Source of the DNA: Nocardioides yefusunii
GTDB taxonomy: Bacteria > Actinomycetota > Actinomycetes > Propionibacteriales > Nocardioidaceae
Reading direction: 5' to 3'
Assembly: GCF_004014875.1 (NCBI RefSeq)
Contig: NZ_CP034929.1
Location: 1,674,001 to 1,738,000 of the forward strand
Length of the DNA: 64,000 nt
Shown one piece after another: positions 1-8,216 of this stretch. Under the pieces are notes generated by a model. It ran no database searches. It saw only the letters and a list, made by a program, of their open reading frames with translations, and was not told where the DNA came from. Position 1 is the stretch's first letter. Each line of letters begins with the position of its first letter. A program made the translations under genes and the position numbers.

Positions 1-413
1 CGATCGCACAGAACACCGCGTTGTTTTCCATTGTTGGTGCGGCCTACGGCGGCGACGGCAGGACCACGTTCGGTCTGCCCGACCTGAGGGGCGTCGTGGC
101 CCTCGGCGTGGGCCAGGGTCCCGGACTGACCAACTACAGTCTCGGCGAGATGGGCGGCGAGGGTTCGGTGACGTTGCTGCCCGCCGACATGCCCGGGCAC
201 ACCCACGCTGTGCGTGCAGGAGGGTCTGCGACCAGCGGATCTCCGGTGGAGAACCGGCCGGCTGGCGGTGACGTGCAGCTGTACAACTCGGAGCCGACGA
301 GTGAAGAACGCTTGTCGGTGGAGGGGCAGACGCAGCCGCACAGCAACGAGCAGCCATCGCTGGGCCTCCAGTACTGCATCGCCCTGACGGGCACCTACCC
401 TTCGCGATCCTGA
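1..413 (+). CDS. Phage tail collar domain protein (partial, N-terminus outside window)
   Basis: The reading frame is open from base 3, so the gene starts upstream of the window; the TTG at 21 is internal. About 136 residues are visible. The motif AQNTALFS followed by AAYGGDGRTTFGLPDLRG is the hallmark of the tail collar / microcystin-dependent protein (MdpB) family, and the C-terminal part carries the usual HTH(A) and QPHSNEQPSL segments. Such proteins are receptor-type short fibres in phages and also occur as free-standing bacterial genes. It is followed 8 nt later by a paralogue in the same direction, so the two are probably co-transcribed. No other phage structural gene is visible. Family assignment is firm; biological role is unknown. 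Confidence 0.85.
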   Translation, partial: IAQNTALFSIVGAAYGGDGRTTFGLPDLRGVVALGVGQGPGLTNYSLGEMGGEGSVTLLPADMPGHTHAVRAGGSATSGSPVENRPAGGDVQLYNSEPTSEERLSVEGQTQPHSNEQPSLGLQYCIALTGTYPSRS

Positions 414-421
414 GGAGCATC

Positions 422-949
422 ATGTCCGCTGAACCCTTGCTCGGCTCCATTGAGTGGGTCGCGCACTCACGGGTGCCCGTGGGCTGGGCCCGTTGCGATG
501 GTCAGGTGTTGCCCATCCACCAGCACTCGGCCCTGTTCTCACTTCTCGGAACGACGTACGGCGGTGACGGTCGGACCACGTTCAGGCTGCCTGACCTGCG
601 CGGACGCACACCCATGGGGGTGGGGAACGGGCCCAGGAACCCTAGGCGCACGTCGTTGGGTGAGCCTGCGGGATCCGAAGAAGTAACGCTCACCGTGGCT
701 GAACTGCCGGCGCACGCCCATACGGTTCCGTTGTCCGATGCCAAGGCCTCGCGGGCTGCTCCTGACAGTGCCGCCCATGCGTTGGCCGGGGGTAGCAGGG
801 CGTTCGTTGATCCGTCCCAGGCAGACAGCGTGATGGTCTCGGACTACGTCGAGGTGGTCGGGGAAAGCCAACCCCACACCAACATGCAGCCTTTCCTGAC
901 GCTGAATGCGCTCATCGCGATCGAGGGCGTCTTCCCGGCGCGCCCGTGA
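422..949 (+). CDS. Phage tail collar domain protein (MdpB-like)
   Basis: A complete 175-residue protein whose ATG follows a GAGGAG ribosome site (411-416). Residues about 10-60 match the collar domain: a WVAHSRVPVGWARCDGQ-type opening, then ALFSLLGTTYGGDGRTTF and LPDLRGR. The C-terminal half has AELPAHAHT and GESQPHTNMQPFLTLN, again typical of the family. It is a paralogue of the preceding gene and the pair is likely one operon with the secreted protein that begins at 990. In bacteria outside prophages these proteins often come in tandem sets of two or three. No signal peptide is seen, so how it would leave the cell is not evident. Confidence 0.88.
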   Translation: MSAEPLLGSIEWVAHSRVPVGWARCDGQVLPIHQHSALFSLLGTTYGGDGRTTFRLPDLRGRTPMGVGNGPRNPRRTSLGEPAGSEEVTLTVAELPAHAHTVPLSDAKASRAAPDSAAHALAGGSRAFVDPSQADSVMVSDYVEVVGESQPHTNMQPFLTLNALIAIEGVFPARP

Positions 950-989
950 TCGGTCCGCCGTCGCTCCCCTTCACGCACAGGAGACTCTG

Positions 990-1484
990 ATGCCTCAGGC
1001 AACTCGCCGCACCGTCCTGCAAGCGGCCACGTGGACGCCACCCGTCGTGGCACTCACCAGTGCGGCCCCGGCCTTCGCTGTTTCCGGATCTGCCGGAGTG
1101 ACGTTCGTCCCAGGTGCCAGCTCCGTCGTGACCGATGGTGAGTTCTTCGGGGTCCAGTTCAAGGGCGCGTCCTTGGTCGTGGGCTCTGATGCCGTCGTCG
1201 CACCGACGGGAGTCACTCTGGCGGTCACCTTCGTGCCGGTGTCCGGGGGCGACAAGCTGTACTCGGACCTCACGGCGCCTGCGTCGTGGACCGTGGTCCC
1301 TCGAGGTACGACAGGGCGCAACGTCGTGACGTTCCGCCACGGGAACGTGACGGCGAGTGGAGCGTCCATCCCGCTGAGCAACGGGATCTACTTCGGGACC
1401 GACGACGTCGACCAGCGCGGCACCTTCGTCCTCGCGTTCACGGTGGGGGCTCTCGTGGCCCATTGGTCGGCCGCCACTCCCTGA
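990..1484 (+). CDS. Small secreted protein with Tat-type signal
   Basis: A 164-residue protein. The ATG at 990 is preferred over upstream in-frame codons because a CAGGAGAC ribosome site lies at 978-985 and because it puts TRRTVLQAATW at the very N-terminus. That segment, followed by a hydrophobic stretch and ALTSAAPAFA-V, reads as a twin-arginine signal with a signal-peptidase site near residue 31. The mature part is rich in Ser, Thr, Val and Gly and looks all-beta; no known domain is recognised. It follows the two collar proteins by about 40 nt in the same direction. The same signal type (RR, then W-x-x-P-x-V, then APA[FY]A) recurs in the protein at 3376. Confidence 0.7.
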   Translation: MPQATRRTVLQAATWTPPVVALTSAAPAFAVSGSAGVTFVPGASSVVTDGEFFGVQFKGASLVVGSDAVVAPTGVTLAVTFVPVSGGDKLYSDLTAPASWTVVPRGTTGRNVVTFRHGNVTASGASIPLSNGIYFGTDDVDQRGTFVLAFTVGALVAHWSAATP

Positions 1485-1506
1485 CCTGCACTCTGACTGA
1501 CCTGCT

Positions 1507-1537
1507 CGATCGGGCGGGAGCGTCCCCGGCCCGATCG
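1507..1537. terminator. Hairpin between convergent genes
   Basis: A perfect 9-bp inverted repeat CGATCGGGC (1507-1515) / GCCCGATCG (1529-1537) with a 13-nt loop sits between the end of the secreted-protein gene and the convergent hypothetical gene. It has no T-run, as is usual in high-GC actinobacteria. Confidence 0.5.
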
Positions 1538-1556
1538 CGGCCGAGCTTCGACTGCT

Positions 1557-2081
1557 TCAGCGTCGGCGCAGGAGCCCCAGGAGGCCCTTCTTCAGCGGAG
1601 GTGCGGACGGGGAGCGTCGGCCTTCGGCCAGGGCGGTGGCTTCGTCGTGGACGCGGGTGTCGATGTCGGTGACGTCGGCTTCGCCGAGTCGGTCGCAGTA
1701 CTGCTGCTCGAGTTGGAGGAAGATGCGTCCGCTTTCGCCGCCGCGCAGTCCGATGACGCGGGTGACCCAGTAGGTGAGTTCGCGGTGGGTGACGTGCCCG
1801 GTGATGTGGCGTCGGGTCATGGCTGCCAGGGCGAGTTGTTGGGCGTCCTCGCCGGTGATGTCGCCCAGTCCCATCTCGTGCTGCAGTTCGGTGACCATGC
1901 GGTGGACTCCCCCGCGTGACGCGTCAGGTCCTTCGGCGGCGAGGCGTTCCAGTGCCGGGGAGGTGGTGCCGGCGGTGACGAGCGTGGCGGCTGTCTCCAG
2001 CAGGGGTTGGGTGTGTCCGACGGGGTCCACGCGCCACAGGTGGACGAGGTCGACGAGTGCGGGGTCCCAGGTGGTGCTCAT
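1557..2081 (-). CDS. Conserved hypothetical protein, mostly helical
   Basis: A 174-residue soluble protein starting MSTTWDPALVDLVHLWRVDP. The frame stays open far upstream, but that part is antisense to the alcohol dehydrogenase gene; the ATG at 2081 leaves a 72-bp divergent spacer. A GACACT hexamer ends 7 nt before the ATG, which would give a leaderless message. The sequence is predicted mostly helical and ends in a basic tail (KKGLLGLLRRR). I do not recognise the family. It is divergent from the gene at 2154 and convergent with the secreted protein. Confidence 0.6.
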   Translation of the reverse strand: MSTTWDPALVDLVHLWRVDPVGHTQPLLETAATLVTAGTTSPALERLAAEGPDASRGGVHRMVTELQHEMGLGDITGEDAQQLALAAMTRRHITGHVTHRELTYWVTRVIGLRGGESGRIFLQLEQQYCDRLGEADVTDIDTRVHDEATALAEGRRSPSAPPLKKGLLGLLRRR

Positions 2082-2140
2082 GGGAACGAGTGTCGCACTG
2101 GGGTCGTCGCCGGTTGTGAGTGTGGTGGCGGGTCGACGCC

Positions 2141-2146
2141 TAGGCT
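2141..2146 (+). promoter_or_regulatory. -10 box TAGGCT, leaderless start
   Basis: TAGGCT ends 7 nt before the ATG at 2154. Transcription from it would begin at or next to the start codon, and no Shine-Dalgarno sequence is present. No convincing -35 was found. Confidence 0.55.
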
Positions 2147-2153
2147 GGACGGC

Positions 2154-3209
2154 ATGACTACCCAGACTCCTGCTCTCGTCGCGGAATCCGCCGGCGCCCC
2201 GTTCGTCCAGCGTCTTGTGGGGCGTCGTGACCTGTGTCCTGACGACGTGATGATCGACGTGAAGTTCGCCGGCATCTGTCACTCCGACATTCACCAGGTG
2301 CGTGAGGAGTGGGGTTCGGCGATCTTCCCGATGGTTCCCGGTCACGAGGTCGCCGGTGTGGTCTCCGCGGTCGGTGCCGACGTCACCGAGATCAAGGTCG
2401 GTGACCGGGTCGGCGTGGGCTGCATGGTCGACTCCTGCGGCGAGTGCGAGTACTGCGTGGCCGGGTATGAGCAGAACTGCACCCGTGGTGCGGTGATGAC
2501 GTACAACGGCACCGGTTACGACGGTGAACCGACCTTGGGTGGGTACTCCCAGCAGTTGGTCGTGTCGCAGCGTTTCGCCTGCCCGATCCCTGAGGGCATT
2601 GATCTGGACGTGGCAGCTCCCCTGTTGTGCGCCGGCATCACGACCTATTCCCCGTTGCGGCGGTGGGGTGTGGGTGAGGGATCGAAGGTGGCCGTCGTCG
2701 GTCTGGGCGGCCTGGGGCACATGGGTGTGGTGCTGGCGGTGGCGATGGGTGCTGAGGTCACCGTCATCTCCCGCAGTGACGCGAAGAAGGCCGACTCCCT
2801 CGCCCTGGGCGCGGTCCGTCACGTGGCGTCGGAGAACCCGTCGAACTTCAAGGGGCTGGTCAGCGAGTTCGACCTGGTCCTCAACACCGTGAGTGCTGAC
2901 ATCGACATCGAGAAGTACCTGCGTCTGGTGAAGCCGCGTGGTGTGGTGGCCAACGTCGGCCTGCCGAGTGAGAAGTACCAGGTTCGTCCAGGTGCCTTGA
3001 TCGGTGGCGGCAAGGTCCTGACCGGTTCCAACATCGGCGGCATCCCCGAGACCAAGGAGATGCTCGCCTTCTGTGCTGAGCACGGCATCGGTGCCCAGGT
3101 CGAGACGATCACCGCGGACGAGGTCACCGAGGCCTACGACAAGGTCGTGGCCGGCCAGGTGCGCTACCGCTACGTCATCGACGTCGCGACCATCTCCGCG
3201 CCCCGGTGA
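2154..3209 (+). CDS. Zinc-dependent alcohol dehydrogenase (YahK/CAD-like)
   Basis: A 351-residue medium-chain dehydrogenase. It carries the catalytic-zinc region GICHSDIH, then GHEVAG, the structural-zinc cysteines in CGECEYCVAGYEQNC, and a Rossmann motif GLGGLGHMG near residue 190. These fit the NADP-preferring cinnamyl-alcohol/aldehyde reductase branch (YahK, AdhA). It would interconvert aldehydes and primary alcohols in the cytoplasm; the true substrate cannot be read from sequence. The ATG at 2154 is chosen because TAGGCT lies 7 nt upstream, pointing to a leaderless transcript, and because upstream codons overlap the divergent gene. Confidence 0.9.
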   Translation: MTTQTPALVAESAGAPFVQRLVGRRDLCPDDVMIDVKFAGICHSDIHQVREEWGSAIFPMVPGHEVAGVVSAVGADVTEIKVGDRVGVGCMVDSCGECEYCVAGYEQNCTRGAVMTYNGTGYDGEPTLGGYSQQLVVSQRFACPIPEGIDLDVAAPLLCAGITTYSPLRRWGVGEGSKVAVVGLGGLGHMGVVLAVAMGAEVTVISRSDAKKADSLALGAVRHVASENPSNFKGLVSEFDLVLNTVSADIDIEKYLRLVKPRGVVANVGLPSEKYQVRPGALIGGGKVLTGSNIGGIPETKEMLAFCAEHGIGAQVETITADEVTEAYDKVVAGQVRYRYVIDVATISAPR

Positions 3210-3375
3210 CCACGCCGTCACAAGGCCACATCTATGCGTGACGCGCGTCACTCCGCCCGTCTAGCGGAGGTCGCCGACCTGACGCAATAGTTCCATCTGG
3301 TCATTTTGGCGTCACATATGGGCTCTGTTGGCGTCCCCCTCCTGCAACACCATGCAACTTTGGAGGGGAACCCAC

Positions 3376-4158
3376 ATGCACCACGACCACACCCATGACG
3401 CCACGGCATCGAACTCAGCATCGAACTCAGCATCGAACAGGGCGGCGAGCAGGGCATCCCGTGGGGCTGCGACGAGTCCCGGCGTGTCGCGCCGGGGCGT
3501 CGTCCGTTCGTCCCTGTGGGCAGCACCTGCTGTCACCGTCGCCGCTGCGGCGCCCGCCTACGCTGCGTCGACCCAGCCGATCGTGACGTGCACGCCCGCC
3601 AGCTGGGAGAGCGCGCTGTACGCCAAGGTCAGCTTCACCGGACTCAACGGGAGCAATGAATGGCGCTCCGGTTGGTCCTCGGCCACGTTGGCGATCCGGA
3701 TCGGTCGGGCCGTGGGTGACACCACCGACGCGACGAATGACCCGGCACTGGGTTTCCAGAGCGCCGGGTCAGGTCTGACGGTCAGCGTCGCCTCGTACTC
3801 GTTCCACGTGACCCTGCCCTACGTCGTCACGTGGACCAGCACCCCCCGGGGATGGACCGTTGAGCGCGTCAGTGGCACCACGTACCGCTTCGTCCCGGCT
3901 GCCTCGATCGTCACCAGCACCGTCGTGCCGCACAGCAGTTCCCCCGGAACCACGGGCCCCGGAGTCGCGATCCCGGCCTCCGGACTGTTCAAGGCCACCA
4001 TCCCGGCCAGCAACTTCGGCTCCGGTGAACGAGTCAAGGCCAAGAGCTACACGTTCAGTCCCAGTTACCGTGCCACGTACACGACCTCGGGCGCCCGCTG
4101 CGCCCCGCGCAGCGGCACCAGCGCCTGGGACACCACTCTCACCGTGAAGCCCACCTGA
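3376..4158 (+). CDS. Secreted protein with Tat-type signal and His/Asn-Ser N-terminal region
   Basis: A 260-residue protein. The ATG at 3376 follows a GGAGGGGAA ribosome site (3362-3369); an upstream in-frame codon at 3328 is less likely. An unusual N-terminal stretch (His-rich, then an SN-SA-SN-SA repeat) precedes SRRGVVRSSLW and a hydrophobic run ending APAYA-A, a plausible twin-arginine signal with cleavage near residue 63. The mature part is Thr/Ser-rich and probably beta; the two Cys suggest a disulfide. Its signal resembles that of the protein at 990, but the mature domains are not obviously alike. Function unknown. Confidence 0.68.
   Translation: MHHDHTHDATASNSASNSASNRAASRASRGAATSPGVSRRGVVRSSLWAAPAVTVAAAAPAYAASTQPIVTCTPASWESALYAKVSFTGLNGSNEWRSGWSSATLAIRIGRAVGDTTDATNDPALGFQSAGSGLTVSVASYSFHVTLPYVVTWTSTPRGWTVERVSGTTYRFVPAASIVTSTVVPHSSSPGTTGPGVAIPASGLFKATIPASNFGSGERVKAKSYTFSPSYRATYTTSGARCAPRSGTSAWDTTLTVKPT
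3407..3440 (+). repeat. 12-nt tandem repeat in coding sequence
   Basis: The unit CATCGAACTCAG occurs at 3407-3418 and 3419-3430, followed by a partial third copy. It lies inside the n-region of the secreted protein and encodes an Asn-Ser-Ala-Ser repeat. Copy-number change would keep the frame. Confidence 0.8.
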
Positions 4159-4276
4159 CTCAGGTTCCCTGCCCCGCGGCTCAGGCAGCCGCTCAGGCAC
4201 TCCCCATGATGCCGCGTGTCCCCGGCCCGATGATTCAACCCTCGGATCGGGGCCACGCGGCGTGCCATCATGACGC

Positions 4277-4810
4277 ATGGTCACGTTGATCGACGCTGCC
4301 GTCGCAGAGGAACTGCGTACTGTCTCCCCCAGTCACGACCACCCGGACGCGGTGTTGGCTGAACATCCTCGGGGGTTCCGGACTGTCCACGAGACCCGGT
4401 TCCTTCCCGGCGCCGATCTGGGCCACGTCGGCGACCGGCTCCTGACGTGGGGTGTCCACGAGGGCGCGGGCCTGGACGTGTTCGTGACCTCGCCACGGGT
4501 CGCGGTCGGGGAGGTGATCCTGATGCGGTGGCGTCCCTTCGCCTGGGTGCCGCGCTGGACCTCGATCACCGTCCCGTGCCGGGTCACCCACGTCTGGAAC
4601 GACCCCGACCGGGTCGGCTTCGTCTACACCACCCTCCCGGGGCACCCCGAGCACGGCGAAGAGTTGTTCCTCCTCGAACCCGTCGACGGTGGGGTGCAGT
4701 TCACCGTCACGGCGTTCTCCAAGGCCGGACGTTGGTTCACGTGGCTGGGAGCCCCGGTGGCACGGCGGGTGCAGGACGCCACGACACGGAAGTACCTCCA
4801 CGCTCTGTGA
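4277..4810 (+). CDS. DUF1990 family protein
   Basis: A 177-residue protein. The C-terminal half matches the DUF1990 family closely: VWNDPDRVGFVYTTLPGHPEHGE-type segment, then FTVTAFSKAG and the closing LGAPVARRVQD...RKYLHAL. The family has an SRPBCC-like fold and no established reaction; plant relatives are linked to lipid or surface metabolism. It stands alone, 118 bp after the secreted protein and 72 bp before the aldo/keto reductase. Confidence 0.85.
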   Translation: MVTLIDAAVAEELRTVSPSHDHPDAVLAEHPRGFRTVHETRFLPGADLGHVGDRLLTWGVHEGAGLDVFVTSPRVAVGEVILMRWRPFAWVPRWTSITVPCRVTHVWNDPDRVGFVYTTLPGHPEHGEELFLLEPVDGGVQFTVTAFSKAGRWFTWLGAPVARRVQDATTRKYLHAL

Positions 4811-4870
4811 CACTCTCGTCGCGGCGAGGCCCCTGGCCCCCTGGCCGGACAGCGTGTACTGGTCGGGTGT

Positions 4871-4876
4871 GAAAAT
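4871..4876 (+). promoter_or_regulatory. -10 box GAAAAT, leaderless start
   Basis: GTGTGAAAATG places GAAAAT 6 nt before the ATG at 4883. The same 11-mer with the same spacing precedes the Lsr2-like gene at 51186, suggesting an extended -10 type promoter. Confidence 0.45.
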
Positions 4877-4882
4877 GTCTGC

Positions 4883-5809
4883 ATGACCCGTATTGGTGAT
4901 CTCGAGATCGTTCCCCTCAACCTCGGCGGCAACGTCTTCGGCTGGACCGCTGACGAACCCACTTCCCACGCTGTCCTGGACGCGTTCGTCGAGGCCGGCG
5001 GCAACTTCATTGACACCGCCGACGTGTACTCGGCCTGGGTGCCCGGCAACACCGGCGGCGACTCCGAACTCGTCATCGGTTCGTGGCTGGAGGCACGCGG
5101 TCGTCGTGACGACGTCGTGATCGCCACCAAGGTCTGCAAGCACCCTGAGTTCCCGGGTCTGTCCCCGGCGAACGTGGCGAAGGCAGCTGACGCGTCCCTG
5201 CAGCGTCTGCGCACTGACGTGATCGACCTCTACTACGCCCACTTCGACGACGAGACCGTCCCCATGGTCGAAATCGTGTCGGGTCTCTCCGCCCTCGTGG
5301 ACGCAGGCAAGGTCCGCAACATCGCGATCTCCAACTTCTCCCCCGCCCGGATCGACGAGTGGTTCGCTGTCACCGAGGCCGAGGGCTTCCACCGTGCTGT
5401 GGCGTTGCAGCCGCAGTACTCGCTGGTGGAGCGTGGCTTCGAGACCAACGGTCTGCAGGCAGCCGCGCAGCGTCACGACCTTGCGGTCCTGCCGTACTAC
5501 TCCCTGGCCTCGGGTTTCCTGACCGGCAAGTACCGCGCCGATGGTGGCGTGGACTCCGTGCGTGCCGGCAGTGCGTCGGCCTACCTCGACGAGCGGGGTC
5601 TCGCCGTCCTGGATGCTCTCGACGCCGTTGCTGCGGCCCATGACGTCGAGGTGGCCTCGGTCGCGTTGGCGTGGCTGCGTGCCCAGGACACTGTTGCTGC
5701 CCCGATCGCGTCGGCGCGCACCGTCGAGCAGTTGGGTGCCCTGATGGCGTCGGTCGACCTGGAGCTCACCGCAGCTGAGGTGCAGCTGCTCACCGACGCC
5801 TCTGCCTGA
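4883..5809 (+). CDS. Aldo/keto reductase
   Basis: A 308-residue (alpha/beta)8 NADPH-dependent oxidoreductase. The catalytic tetrad is visible: Asp and Tyr in DTADVYS (about residues 46-52), Lys in ATKV (about 82), His in YYAHFDDET (about 118). ISNFSPARI and YSLVERG-type cofactor segments follow. It reduces aldehydes or ketones in the cytoplasm; the substrate is not deducible. It is probably a leaderless gene (GAAAAT 6 nt upstream). Its stop codon ends at 5809 and the convergent UvrA-like gene ends at 5810, so the two genes meet with no spacer and no room for a terminator. Confidence 0.9.
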   Translation: MTRIGDLEIVPLNLGGNVFGWTADEPTSHAVLDAFVEAGGNFIDTADVYSAWVPGNTGGDSELVIGSWLEARGRRDDVVIATKVCKHPEFPGLSPANVAKAADASLQRLRTDVIDLYYAHFDDETVPMVEIVSGLSALVDAGKVRNIAISNFSPARIDEWFAVTEAEGFHRAVALQPQYSLVERGFETNGLQAAAQRHDLAVLPYYSLASGFLTGKYRADGGVDSVRAGSASAYLDERGLAVLDALDAVAAAHDVEVASVALAWLRAQDTVAAPIASARTVEQLGALMASVDLELTAAEVQLLTDASA

Positions 5810-8197
5810 TCAGTCCTGCCGGACGTGGCGGGCCAGGTGCTGGCCCGTCAACGTCTCGGCCTGCGCGACCAGGTCGCCCGGGGTGCCGGTGAACACCACC
5901 TGTCCCCCGTCGTGTCCTGCCCCCGGCCCGAGGTCGATGATCCAGTCAGCGTGGGCCATCACCGTCTGGTGGTGTTCGACGACGATGACGGACTTCCCGG
6001 CGTCGACGAGTCGGTCGAGCATTGCTGTCAGGGTGGCGATGTCGGCGAGGTGGAGTCCGGTGGTGGGTTCGTCGAGGACGTAGACGTCTCCGGGTTCGCC
6101 CATGCGGGTGGCGAGCTTGAGGCGTTGGCGTTCGCCACCTGACAGGGTGGTGAGGGGTTGGCCCAGGCGGAGGTAGCCCAGGCCGACGTCGGCGAGGCGG
6201 GTGAGGATCTTCGCTGCGGCGGGGACCTTCGCCTCTCCGGCGCTGAAGAACGGCAGTGCGTCGTCGACGGCCATGTCGAAGACGTCGGCGATGGAGGCTC
6301 CGCCCAGGGTGTGAGCCAGGACGTCGGCGGCGAAGCGGCGTCCACCGCAGACGTCGCAGGGTGAGGCGACGCTCTGCATGACGCTGAGGTCGGTGTAGAT
6401 GACGCCGACGCCCTTGCAGTGCGGACAGGCTCCGTCGGAGTTGGCGCTGAACAGCGCGGGCTTGACGCCGTTGGCCTTCGCGAATGCCTTCCGGACGGGT
6501 TCGAGGAGTCCGGTGTAGGTGGCGGGGTTGGAACGGCGTGATCCCTTGATCGGGGACTGGTCGACGGTGACGACGTCGTCGCGGGTGGAGATCCATCCGT
6601 TGACCAACGTGGACTTGCCTGACCCGGCGACGCCGGTGATCACGCACAGGACTCCGGTGGGCACGTCCACGTCGACGCCCGTGAGGTTGTGGCGGGTCGC
6701 TCCGCGTACCTCCAGCCATCCGGTGGGGGTACGGACGGTCTCCTTCAGCGCGGGGCGGTCGTCGAGGTGGCGTCCGGTGACGGTGTCGGAGTCGCGGAGT
6801 TCGTCCACCGTGCCGGTGAAGCAGATCTGGCCGCCTGCCGCGCCTGCTCCCGGCCCGAGGTCGACGACGTGGTCTGCGATCGCGATGACTTCGGGTTTGT
6901 GTTCGACCACGAGGACGGTGTTGCCCTTGTCGCGCAGGGCGAGGAGGAGGGCGTTCATGCGTTGCACGTCGTGGGGGTGCAGGCCGATGGACGGTTCGTC
7001 GAAGACGTAGGTGACGTCAGTGAGCGCAGAGCCGAGGTGGCGCACCATCTTGACGCGTTGGGCTTCTCCCCCGGACAGGGTCGCTGCGGGACGTTCCAGG
7101 GTGATGTAGCCCAACCCGATGTCGACCATCGCCTCCAACGTGTGGGCGAGGGACTCCACCAGGGGCCCGACGCCCTGATGGGCACCGGGATGGGCGCTGG
7201 GGTCGGTGAGGGTGCGTACCCATGCTGCGAGGTCACTGACCTGCATCCGGGCGACGTCGGCGATGGAGACCCCATCGATGAGGGATGAGCGGGCGCGGTC
7301 GTTGAGGCGGGTGCCGTCGCAGTCGGGGCAGGTGGTGAACACGACGGCCGAGTCGACGAAGGCCCGGATGTGGGGCTGCATGGACTCGCGGTCCTTGGCG
7401 AGCATCGACTTGGTCATCTTGGGGATCAGGCCGTCGTAAGTGACGTTGATGCCGTCGGCCTTGATCTTGGTGGGTTCGGTGTGGAACAGGGCGTGGAGTT
7501 CGGCCTCGGTGAAGGTGTTGACGGGGGCGTTGACGTCGAAGAATCCGCACGCGGCGTAGATCCGGCCGTACCAGCCGTCCATCGAGTATCCGGGGACCAG
7601 GATCGCGCCCTCAGCGATGGACTTGTCGAAGTCGACCAGGGCGTGGAGGTCGATGTCGGAGACCTGTCCCCGGCCCTCACACCGGACACACATCCCGCCG
7701 AGGACCTCGAAGGTGCGGTGTTCGGCCTTCGTGTCGGCGCCCCGGTCGACCTTGAGGGCCCCGGAGCCGGTGGCGGAGGCGACGTTGAAACTGAACGCCT
7801 GGGGTCCTCCGACGTGGGGGACGCCGAGGCGGGAGAACAGGATCCGCAGCATCGCGGCGGCGTCGGTGGCGGTCCCGACGGTGGAACGCGGGTCGGAGCC
7901 GATGCGTTCCTGGTCGACGACGATCGCGGCGGTGAGGCCGTCGAGGACGTCGACGTCGGGGCGGGCCGGGGAGGCCATGAATCCTTGGACGAAGCTGGAG
8001 TAGGTCTCGTTGACCATCCGCTGGGACTCCGCAGCGATCGTGGAGAACACCAACGAGCTCTTCCCCGATCCGGAGACGCCGGTGAAGACCGTCAGGCGTC
8101 GTTTGGGGAGGGTGACGTCGACGTCGCGCAGGTTGTTCTCACGGGCACCCACCACCCGGATGGTGGCGTGGGCATCAGCCGGGTGGTGGCCACTCAT
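5810..8197 (-). CDS. UvrA2-like ABC ATPase (excinuclease UvrA paralogue)
   Basis: A 795-residue twin ABC ATPase. Walker A motifs GVSGSGKSSL (about residue 40) and GVAGSGKSTL, signatures TLSGGEAQR and TLSGGERQR, and UvrA-type zinc cysteines (CVRC; CPDC; CPHC...CDVC) are present. Canonical UvrA is about 940 residues; here the first signature falls near residue 373 rather than near 490, so most of the UvrB-binding insertion appears missing. That is the UvrA2/DrrC type, tied to self-resistance to DNA-binding drugs or damage tolerance. The ATG at 8197 follows GAGGAGT; the longer open frame upstream is antisense to the neighbour. It lies 19 nt after the dehydrogenase at 8217 and is probably co-transcribed with it. 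Confidence 0.9.
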   Translation of the reverse strand: MSGHHPADAHATIRVVGARENNLRDVDVTLPKRRLTVFTGVSGSGKSSLVFSTIAAESQRMVNETYSSFVQGFMASPARPDVDVLDGLTAAIVVDQERIGSDPRSTVGTATDAAAMLRILFSRLGVPHVGGPQAFSFNVASATGSGALKVDRGADTKAEHRTFEVLGGMCVRCEGRGQVSDIDLHALVDFDKSIAEGAILVPGYSMDGWYGRIYAACGFFDVNAPVNTFTEAELHALFHTEPTKIKADGINVTYDGLIPKMTKSMLAKDRESMQPHIRAFVDSAVVFTTCPDCDGTRLNDRARSSLIDGVSIADVARMQVSDLAAWVRTLTDPSAHPGAHQGVGPLVESLAHTLEAMVDIGLGYITLERPAATLSGGEAQRVKMVRHLGSALTDVTYVFDEPSIGLHPHDVQRMNALLLALRDKGNTVLVVEHKPEVIAIADHVVDLGPGAGAAGGQICFTGTVDELRDSDTVTGRHLDDRPALKETVRTPTGWLEVRGATRHNLTGVDVDVPTGVLCVITGVAGSGKSTLVNGWISTRDDVVTVDQSPIKGSRRSNPATYTGLLEPVRKAFAKANGVKPALFSANSDGACPHCKGVGVIYTDLSVMQSVASPCDVCGGRRFAADVLAHTLGGASIADVFDMAVDDALPFFSAGEAKVPAAAKILTRLADVGLGYLRLGQPLTTLSGGERQRLKLATRMGEPGDVYVLDEPTTGLHLADIATLTAMLDRLVDAGKSVIVVEHHQTVMAHADWIIDLGPGAGHDGGQVVFTGTPGDLVAQAETLTGQHLARHVRQD

Positions 8198-8216
8198 GCG
8201 GACTCCTCGTGGTTCA

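Noticed and set aside
1..949. Prophage
   Set aside because: Only tail-collar proteins are visible, with no capsid, tail, lysis or integrase genes nearby in the window.
1557..3251. A 564-codon minus-strand frame
   Set aside because: Only the part from 2081 down reads as a protein; the rest is antisense to the alcohol dehydrogenase.
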